The notes under the pieces were generated by a model. It was not told the origin of the DNA, made no database searches, and was given only the letters and a program-made list of their open reading frames with translations. The position numbers and the translations under genes were made by a program. From Thermodesulfatator sp. (GTDB lineage Bacteria > Desulfobacterota > Dissulfuribacteria > Dissulfuribacterales > QOAL01): a stretch of 7,746 nucleotides of DNA. Within the stretch, counting starts at the first letter, position 1. Each line of letters opens with the position of its first letter. Location: the NCBI GenBank assembly GCA_003978135.1, contig QOAL01000003.1:1-7746 (forward strand), given 5' to 3'. Positions 1-4,699 of the stretch are shown here, in pieces.

Positions 1-504
1 GACATCCATTATTATCTGGCTGCCTTGTTTAGCCTTCAGCCTGTCTATTTGCCAGCGAAGATTTTTTTCAGATAGGGCCTGGATCCTTCTGTCAATGGAT
101 AGAATCAAAGGCTCCTGATGGTTTTTTTTGTCCGTTGCATCAGCCGGAAGAAGAATTCTGTCATAGGCGTATTCAATGCCATCAAGTCCCCTTCCATATC
201 CGTCCAGGTAGCCCAAGACGGGCATTGCCAGGTCTCCATAGGGATGGTAGCGTTCCGTTAGGCCATCTTTGCCTGTCCGCGACAGTGCCAGGATTGATCT
301 GCTTCTGTCAGCTATGGAGCGTCTCAGACGCAGCCTGTTGGCAAAGGTGGAATTTGGAACAAGACTGCCAGGGGCAGGACGGAGACCGGCCTCCGATTTG
401 TCTCCTTCTCGGACCCTTTCTCCAAAACATCCTGTAAAGACCAGTCCACAAATGAAAAGACTGATGAACAGATACAGAATGCGGATGAAGATCCTCTTTG
501 TCAA
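1..504 (-). CDS. ftsI: FtsI/PBP2-like septal peptidoglycan transpeptidase, 5' part only (runs off the left edge)
   Basis: Class B penicillin-binding protein that cross-links septal peptidoglycan in the periplasm as part of the divisome. Only the first 168 codons are present; the transpeptidase domain lies outside the window. Visible: a short basic tail, one membrane anchor at about residues 5-26, then a degraded RGxIxDRxGxxLA-like segment (RRSIADRSRSILALS, 61-75), RYHPYG at 85-90, LGY at 97-99, GxGLxGIE at 104-111, LSIDRRIQ at 135-142 and a final IIMDV. These are pedestal-domain landmarks of class B PBPs. Position after mraZ-rsmH-ftsL supports ftsI. The frame has no ATG or GTG between its upstream stop and the anchor, so TTG at 504 is chosen. 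Odd points: about 100 or more residues usually found between the DRxG and RxYPxG motifs are missing, as in compact PbpA-type proteins; and TGC at 24-26 resembles a poor lipobox with Phe at -3. FtsI family membership is near certain; exact start less so. Confidence 0.85.
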   Translation of the reverse strand, partial: MTKRIFIRILYLFISLFICGLVFTGCFGERVREGDKSEAGLRPAPGSLVPNSTFANRLRLRRSIADRSRSILALSRTGKDGLTERYHPYGDLAMPVLGYLDGYGRGLDGIEYAYDRILLPADATDKKNHQEPLILSIDRRIQALSEKNLRWQIDRLKAKQGSQIIMDV

Positions 505-518
505 CTCCCTATCGCCTC
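505..518 (-). promoter_or_regulatory. Ribosome binding region deciding the ftsI TTG start
   Basis: On the minus strand GAGG (515-518) sits 10 bases before the TTG at 504, and AGGGAG (505-510) abuts it. The first has somewhat long spacing and the second is too close, so initiation is probably modest. Directly upstream lies a run of seven A (519-525). No better start codon exists in this frame before the stop at 559-561. Confidence 0.45.
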
Positions 519-564
519 TTTTTTTGAAACCCCTGCCCCTGACAAATTTAAAACAAGGTCATAT

Positions 565-927
565 TTACCGTAGCGTAATTATCTGATCCGTACTCGGTTG
601 CCTGAGCCCGAGTTTTTTTCCAAGGGCTGCCAGTTTTTTCGGGTTTGCCACGGCAGAAAATTTTTCAGACAGAATCTTGTTTTCTTGAGTTACTGTTAAG
701 TAACGGTTCTCCAGCATCTGAATTTCCTGTGCTATGGAACGTATTTTATAGCTGGTTATAAACGAAAGCCCCACGAAGACAGACAGTATGAATATGGCTG
801 CTACAGCCTTGAGAGAGAATTTGACTGGAATGGTTATGGGGGATGCAGCTCTTCTTGTTTTGTTGTTGCGAGCCGGGGAATAAATCCTCCTTTGAGGCAT
901 TCTCAGGGTTGCAGATTTTGTAGTCAT
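565..927 (-). CDS. ftsL: Cell division protein FtsL
   Basis: Small bitopic inner-membrane protein that forms the FtsL-FtsB-FtsQ type complex and helps activate FtsWI at the septum. The 120-residue product has a basic cytoplasmic tail (1-38, rich in Arg and Lys), one hydrophobic helix at about 39-59 and a periplasmic heptad-like segment at about 60-92 (IRSIAQEIQMLENRYLTVTQ), followed by a LGLRQP...QIITL ending that is common in this family. Sequence conservation in FtsL is low, so the call rests on size, topology and its place between rsmH and ftsI. A clear Shine-Dalgarno GGAGG (935-939) lies 7 bases before the ATG, and the start is 15 bases after the rsmH stop. Sixty bases separate its stop from the ftsI start. 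Confidence 0.92.
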   Translation of the reverse strand: MTTKSATLRMPQRRIYSPARNNKTRRAASPITIPVKFSLKAVAAIFILSVFVGLSFITSYKIRSIAQEIQMLENRYLTVTQENKILSEKFSAVANPKKLAALGKKLGLRQPSTDQIITLR

Positions 928-942
928 GGTAGAACCTCCGTT

Positions 943-1878
943 TTAACTTTCAGAGCGACGCGCTGCACGAAGCTTGGCGCTCCTGGCTCTAGGGTTGGCA
1001 ATAATTTCTTCAGCGCGGGCTTTGATAGGTTTTCTTGTTATAATTTCCAGGCGCCTGTCATCTTTGAAATGATGTTTGACTATCCTGTCCTCCAGGGAAT
1101 GGAATGTGATAATTATTATGACTCCACCTGGGAGCAAACAGTCGGCAGCCTTATCCAGTGCTTCTTGCAGGTTTTCAAATTCCCTGTTTATTGCGATTCG
1201 TATGGCCTGAAATGTTTTTGTGGCCGGATGAATTTTTCTTGGATGAAACCTCCTGGGAATGGCCTTTTTTATAATCTCTGCAAGTTCCAGGGAACTGAAT
1301 ATGGGCCTCCTTGCCCTTTGTTCTCCAATGGCCCGGGCGATTCGTCCCGCCCATCGTTCTTCCCCATAAACCCGGATCAGCTTTTCAATGCGTTCAATAG
1401 GAAGATTATTGATCATGTCCGAAGCCATTACTGTTCCAGACATATCCATTCTCATATCAAGGGGTTCATCACGGAGAAAGCTAAAGCCTCGTCCGCTCTG
1501 ATCTATCTGATAGGAGGAAAGCCCAAGGTCCATTAGAATGCCATTGAATCCAGTTTCCGATTCTTCTTCCAGGACTGCATCCATGTCCTTGAAATTGGCC
1601 TGGTAAAAGCTCATTTTATCTTTGAAGACCTGGAGTCTGTCACGGGCAATTTCCAGGGCTTCCTGATCCCAATCCATGGCGATTAGTTTTCTGATCAGGG
1701 GCTCGGCCTGCAGTATGGCTTCGCAGTGTCCTCCCATGCCACAGGTTGCGTCAAGATAGGTCTTTCCTGGTTCTGGACACAGATATTTCAAGACCTCGCT
1801 GGCCATGACAGGTCTGTGTATGCGGAAAATGTCAGATTCCAATGCCGAATTCTTTAATGATATCATCGCTGATTGCAT
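943..1878 (-). CDS. rsmH: 16S rRNA (cytosine(1402)-N(4))-methyltransferase RsmH
   Basis: SAM-dependent enzyme that N4-methylates C1402 in the decoding centre of 16S rRNA (formerly MraW). The 311-residue product is of usual length. Visible landmarks: HRPVM (21-25) near the start, the SAM-binding DATCGMGGH (43-51), MDWDQEAL (68-75), DLGLSSYQ (117-124), GFSF and PLDMRMD (131-145), ATKTFQAIRIAIN (219-231), TFHSLEDRIVKHH (258-270) and NPRARSAKLR (295-304). The start overlaps the end of mraZ by 47 bp. ATG at 1878 is preferred because AGGGA lies about 8 bases upstream. TTG at 1881 and ATG at 1866 are alternatives; the latter lacks a visible ribosome site. Function is secure; the start is uncertain by a few codons. 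Confidence 0.98.
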   Translation of the reverse strand: MQSAMISLKNSALESDIFRIHRPVMASEVLKYLCPEPGKTYLDATCGMGGHCEAILQAEPLIRKLIAMDWDQEALEIARDRLQVFKDKMSFYQANFKDMDAVLEEESETGFNGILMDLGLSSYQIDQSGRGFSFLRDEPLDMRMDMSGTVMASDMINNLPIERIEKLIRVYGEERWAGRIARAIGEQRARRPIFSSLELAEIIKKAIPRRFHPRKIHPATKTFQAIRIAINREFENLQEALDKAADCLLPGGVIIIITFHSLEDRIVKHHFKDDRRLEIITRKPIKARAEEIIANPRARSAKLRAARRSES

Positions 1879-2281
1879 CAAAATTGTCCCTGGTCTCCGT
1901 CAGCTGACTTTCGAGCAAATCCTTGCTCCATATCTCGAAATAGTTAAGCATCCCAACTAATACCACCTCTTTTTGTATGTTGGCCTCGTTGCGAAGGCCG
2001 GATGGTAGAAGGATCCTTCCCTGTGCATCCAGATTGCACTCTATGGCGGCACCCAGGAGATATCTCTTGAATGCCAGCACCTTGGGCGGGCCGAAACGGA
2101 ATTTGCTGAACTGTTCCTCCACGGTCTTCCATTCCTCAAGTGGATATGCCGCCAAGCAGGAGGGCAGGTTGGTGACTATGAGTTTCATGTCATATCTGGT
2201 CTTTAAAATATCCTTGAAACGGGCTGGAATTGCCAGCCTGCCTTTTGCATCAAGGTTGTGGGTTGACCTGCCCCGAAACAT
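1832..2281 (-). CDS. mraZ: Transcriptional regulator MraZ
   Basis: DNA-binding regulator of the division and cell wall cluster, usually a ring-forming oligomer that represses its own operon. The 149-residue product matches the family length and has two SpoVT/AbrB-like half domains, each with the signature DxxGRxxxP: DAKGRLAIPARFK at 11-23 and DAQGRILLPSGLR at 85-97. The N terminus FRG followed by HNLDAKGR is typical. It starts with ATG after AGGGG placed about 10 bases upstream. Its promoter and a set of four repeat boxes lie directly upstream, so autoregulation can be read from the DNA. The 3' end overlaps rsmH, suggesting coupled translation. Confidence 0.98.
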   Translation of the reverse strand: MFRGRSTHNLDAKGRLAIPARFKDILKTRYDMKLIVTNLPSCLAAYPLEEWKTVEEQFSKFRFGPPKVLAFKRYLLGAAIECNLDAQGRILLPSGLRNEANIQKEVVLVGMLNYFEIWSKDLLESQLTETRDNFDAISDDIIKEFGIGI

Positions 2282-2290
2282 TTACTTGTT

Positions 2291-2325
2291 ACCCCTTTCT
2301 CCCACTTTATCCCACCTCATACCAC
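2291..2325 (-). promoter_or_regulatory. MraZ operator: four direct repeats with 10-bp period
   Basis: On the minus strand four boxes follow one another at exactly 10-bp steps: GTGGT (2321-2325), GTGGG (2311-2315), GTGGG (2301-2305) and GGGGT (2291-2295). Read in the TGGGN-N5 register known for MraZ they are TGGTA, TGGGA, TGGGA and GGGTA. The first box overlaps the -10 element, the next two lie in the initially transcribed region, and the last covers the mraZ Shine-Dalgarno. This placement suits autorepression by blocking polymerase. The two middle boxes are perfect and the outer two degenerate. Confidence 0.87.
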
Positions 2326-2353
2326 TATATTGGGAAAAGGGTGATTCTGTCAA
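2324..2353 (-). promoter_or_regulatory. Sigma70-type promoter of the mraZ (dcw) operon
   Basis: A perfect -35 TTGACA (2348-2353) is followed after 18 bases by TATAGT (2324-2329), a 5 of 6 match to the -10 consensus. Transcription would begin near 2317, giving a leader of about 35 bases to the mraZ ATG at 2281. The -10 element overlaps the first MraZ box. This promoter makes the dcw genes independent of the upstream operon, although read-through from it cannot be excluded. Confidence 0.8.
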
Positions 2354-2422
2354 GTAACAATCCGCTGTCCTTTGGCAGAAAAAGGCTGTTTTGGGCCATA
2401 ATCCCTTTTCTTTTGTTGAGAG

Positions 2423-2439
2423 CAGGGAATAATCCCCTG
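2423..2439 (-). other. Small hairpin just after the methyltransferase gene; possible weak terminator
   Basis: CAGGGGA and TTCCCTG form a 7-bp stem (one G-U pair) with a TTA loop, 8 bases after the stop codon of the methyltransferase gene. There is no run of T after it on either strand, so it is not a standard intrinsic terminator. It could still pause transcription or protect the 3' end of the upstream operon mRNA. The rest of the 166-bp gap up to mraZ is accounted for by the promoter and operator. Confidence 0.3.
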
Positions 2440-2447
2440 GAGTTCAA

Positions 2448-3611
2448 TTAAAACTGAGGATTTTTGTTCCAGGATTCCGTCAGAAGGTCCACTTTTATGC
2501 CACCGTGTGAAAAAGTGCATGACCTGCGTAATGGGAAATTCATGGCGCGTCGGAGGACATGGGCGTCAGTCGGGCAGAGAACAGACACCTTCCAGTCTCG
2601 GAACGTGGTTCTCAATATCTGACCAAAACCGGAGTAGAGACGGACAAGGCTGTGATTGGTCCTGAGCCTTTTTCCATAGGGAGGATTGGTTACTATCTGG
2701 CCTGTTTTGGGAAAGGTATCTCTGCGTGTGCCAAGGATATCTCCGCGTGTAATGCGTGCAAAGTCCGACAGTCCTGCGTGCTCCAGATTGGCAAGGGTTG
2801 ATTCAACTGCGTGAGGATCCCTGTCAATGCCCAGTATCTGGCATTTTGGTTGTGTGAAAAGTCTGTCCGAGCGCCACAGGAGTTGATTCCACAGCCTGGC
2901 ATCAAAATTTTTCCAGTTCATGAAGGCAAACTTGCGTCTTCTTCCAGGAGGTATAGAGGCCGCCATGAGTATGGCTTCCATTACCACAGTGCCTGAGCCA
3001 CAGAACGGGTCCAGCAGACAACATGTACCACTCCATCCAGAAGCTATTATCATTGCTGCTGCCAGGTTTTCCCGAAGTGGTGCCCGAACACTGAATTTTT
3101 TGTAGCCCCTCTTGTGAAGATGGGCTCCCGAGCTGTCCACACTTATTTGGCACCGGTTTTTGACTATGCGCACCATTACAAGGGGGAGTTCCTCACCCTC
3201 CTTATGGGAAACAAGATTTACAGGCTCACGCAGTCTTTTGGAAATGCCTTGAACAAGCCGCTGGCAAAGTGCACCTGAGTGAAAAATTCTAGATTTGTGA
3301 CAGGTTGCCCTTACCCTTATGTCTCGGCAGCGATTCAAATATAATTCCCAAGGGAATCTTGCGAATTTTTCAGGTGCTTCATTCAATGAAAAAAGCTTGA
3401 ATTTTCCGAGTCTGACCAGGATACGGCCTGCAACTCTTGACCAGAGATTTGCAGTGTAAAGACTGAGCAGATCTCCATGGAATTCTATGCCACCGACAAT
3501 CTTTTTGCCGTATATACCAATGGATTCAAGTTCTGAGGACAGGACGTTTTCAAGTCCAGGCGGGCATGTGGCCAGCATCTGGAAATTGCTCAGGCCGGCT
3601 GGCTTGTTCAT
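2448..3611 (-). CDS. rlmL: THUMP-domain class I RNA methyltransferase, RlmL/YpsC-like (23S rRNA guanine-N2)
   Basis: Likely SAM-dependent methyltransferase acting on a guanine N2 of 23S rRNA (G2445 in the E. coli RlmL family). Of the 387 residues, about 50-160 form a THUMP-type RNA-binding region (DIRVRATCHKSRIFHS at 97-112, then VMVRIVKNRCQISVDSSG). HLHKRGYKK (164-172) is a family hallmark. The Rossmann fold carries DPFCGSGT (201-208) for SAM, GIDRDPHAV (261-269), and the catalytic NPPYGKR (309-315). It matches the N-terminal half of E. coli RlmL; the RlmK half is absent, as in the short Bacillus-type homologues. ATG at 3611 is chosen because it shares one base with the TGA of the gene before (TGATG). 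An in-frame TTG lies one codon earlier. No clear Shine-Dalgarno is visible, so translation is probably coupled. Exact target nucleotide is inferred. Confidence 0.9.
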   Translation of the reverse strand: MNKPAGLSNFQMLATCPPGLENVLSSELESIGIYGKKIVGGIEFHGDLLSLYTANLWSRVAGRILVRLGKFKLFSLNEAPEKFARFPWELYLNRCRDIRVRATCHKSRIFHSGALCQRLVQGISKRLREPVNLVSHKEGEELPLVMVRIVKNRCQISVDSSGAHLHKRGYKKFSVRAPLRENLAAAMIIASGWSGTCCLLDPFCGSGTVVMEAILMAASIPPGRRRKFAFMNWKNFDARLWNQLLWRSDRLFTQPKCQILGIDRDPHAVESTLANLEHAGLSDFARITRGDILGTRRDTFPKTGQIVTNPPYGKRLRTNHSLVRLYSGFGQILRTTFRDWKVSVLCPTDAHVLRRAMNFPLRRSCTFSHGGIKVDLLTESWNKNPQF

Positions 3612-4699
3612 CAAATGTGCAAAAGGTCTGCTTCCATGTTGTCGGGGGCTGGCCTGGAGGCGTATTTAAAGTACGCCTCCATGAATCTACCCGAGATGAC
3701 CTCAGCAATTGAAAACTGCATTTTGCCTCTCTGTAAAAATCTGCCTGAGAGTGCAAAAAAAAGCATTCTGGAAATATCAAAGACAAGTTCGTAAATTCTT
3801 TTCATTTCTTGATCGTCTATTCCCATGCCATGGACCCTGCACCTCAACGGACGGTATTCGAAAAACAGGCACTTGGAATTTTCCAACAGCGGACATTCCA
3901 GATGACGAGCCTTAAATAATCTGTTCATATTCCCCTGAAAATCTGATGTATCCCTGTCAAGGCCTGCTTTCAGTTTTTTTTCGTTTCTCAGGAGCTGGTT
4001 TGCCTTTTTGATGATGTTTTTTCTTTCCTTTAATCTGAGCTGCCGGTTGATAAAGGAATGTAGATACAGTGATTCCAGAAAAAATAGCTCAAAATATTCA
4101 TGACAACAGTCAATTCTTTCCCTGCCACATCTGGGAGCATTTGTGTCTCCAATCTTTTTTTCCACTACTTCCATAAGATCTTCATACTTGGAAAAATAGA
4201 CTGAAAGGTCGACCCCTTCCCTGTTTTCAAGGCTGGGTTCACGAATACTAAGGGGCTTTTCATGCTTTTCGTATTTCTTGAGTAGCCTCCACTGGCTCCA
4301 GCAGCTGGGATTTGACCTTGTATCCTTGAGTTTTCGGCTTGCTTCTTTGTAACCCAGGCCCTTTCTTATGAGATATGCAGTTACAAATGTGCCGGTTCTG
4401 CCAATTCCATGTTTGCAGTGAACCAAGACCTTTTTGCCAAGAAATATTGCTTCATCCAACCATTCGAGGGCTTTTTCCATGGCCTCCATGTCCGGGGCAT
4501 GCTCATCCGGAATAGGCAGATAATATACGTCAAAGCCGGCCTTCTCTTCAATTTCATGAAGGTCGCAAAATTCACCGCACAGGTTCACAATGGCCGTTAT
4601 CCCTGCCTTTTTTATTACATCCAGATCATCATATGACATCGGGGCATAACCAACAGCCAGGCTGGGAGTTATCCATGTCAATTCATATTTACTTGCCAT
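3611..4699 (-). CDS. Dual-specificity protein phosphatase fused to a YkgJ-like cysteine-cluster domain
   Basis: Two-domain cytoplasmic protein of 362 residues without signal peptide. Residues 1-145 form a compact dual-specificity/tyrosine phosphatase: the P-loop HCKHGIGRTGT (94-104) supplies nucleophile Cys95 and Arg101, and Asp65 in LPIPDEHAP is a good candidate general acid. Residues about 185-345 resemble the YkgJ family of putative zinc- or iron-binding proteins: Cys191, the pair Cys198-Cys199, then Cys269, Cys277 and Cys287 in CPLLENSKCLFFEYRPLRCR. The middle is basic and helical. ATG at 4699 is chosen: it overlaps the end of the gene before by 11 bp and has AGGGA 10 bases upstream; frame extension to 4759 lies wholly inside that gene. 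Its stop touches the methyltransferase start. Substrate is unknown; pairing with the adjacent phosphotransfer enzyme suggests a phosphoprotein or phosphometabolite. Both domain calls come from motifs. Confidence 0.86.
   Translation of the reverse strand: MASKYELTWITPSLAVGYAPMSYDDLDVIKKAGITAIVNLCGEFCDLHEIEEKAGFDVYYLPIPDEHAPDMEAMEKALEWLDEAIFLGKKVLVHCKHGIGRTGTFVTAYLIRKGLGYKEASRKLKDTRSNPSCWSQWRLLKKYEKHEKPLSIREPSLENREGVDLSVYFSKYEDLMEVVEKKIGDTNAPRCGRERIDCCHEYFELFFLESLYLHSFINRQLRLKERKNIIKKANQLLRNEKKLKAGLDRDTSDFQGNMNRLFKARHLECPLLENSKCLFFEYRPLRCRVHGMGIDDQEMKRIYELVFDISRMLFFALSGRFLQRGKMQFSIAEVISGRFMEAYFKYASRPAPDNMEADLLHI

Noticed and set aside
892..1536. Long plus-strand open frame (214 codons) opposite rsmH
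   Set aside because: It is antisense to a certain gene, is rich in Cys, Phe and Ser, and has no family motif.
2384..2397. GGC/GCC stem followed by TTTTT between the methyltransferase gene and mraZ
   Set aside because: The stem has only three pairs and an 8-base loop, too weak for an intrinsic terminator.
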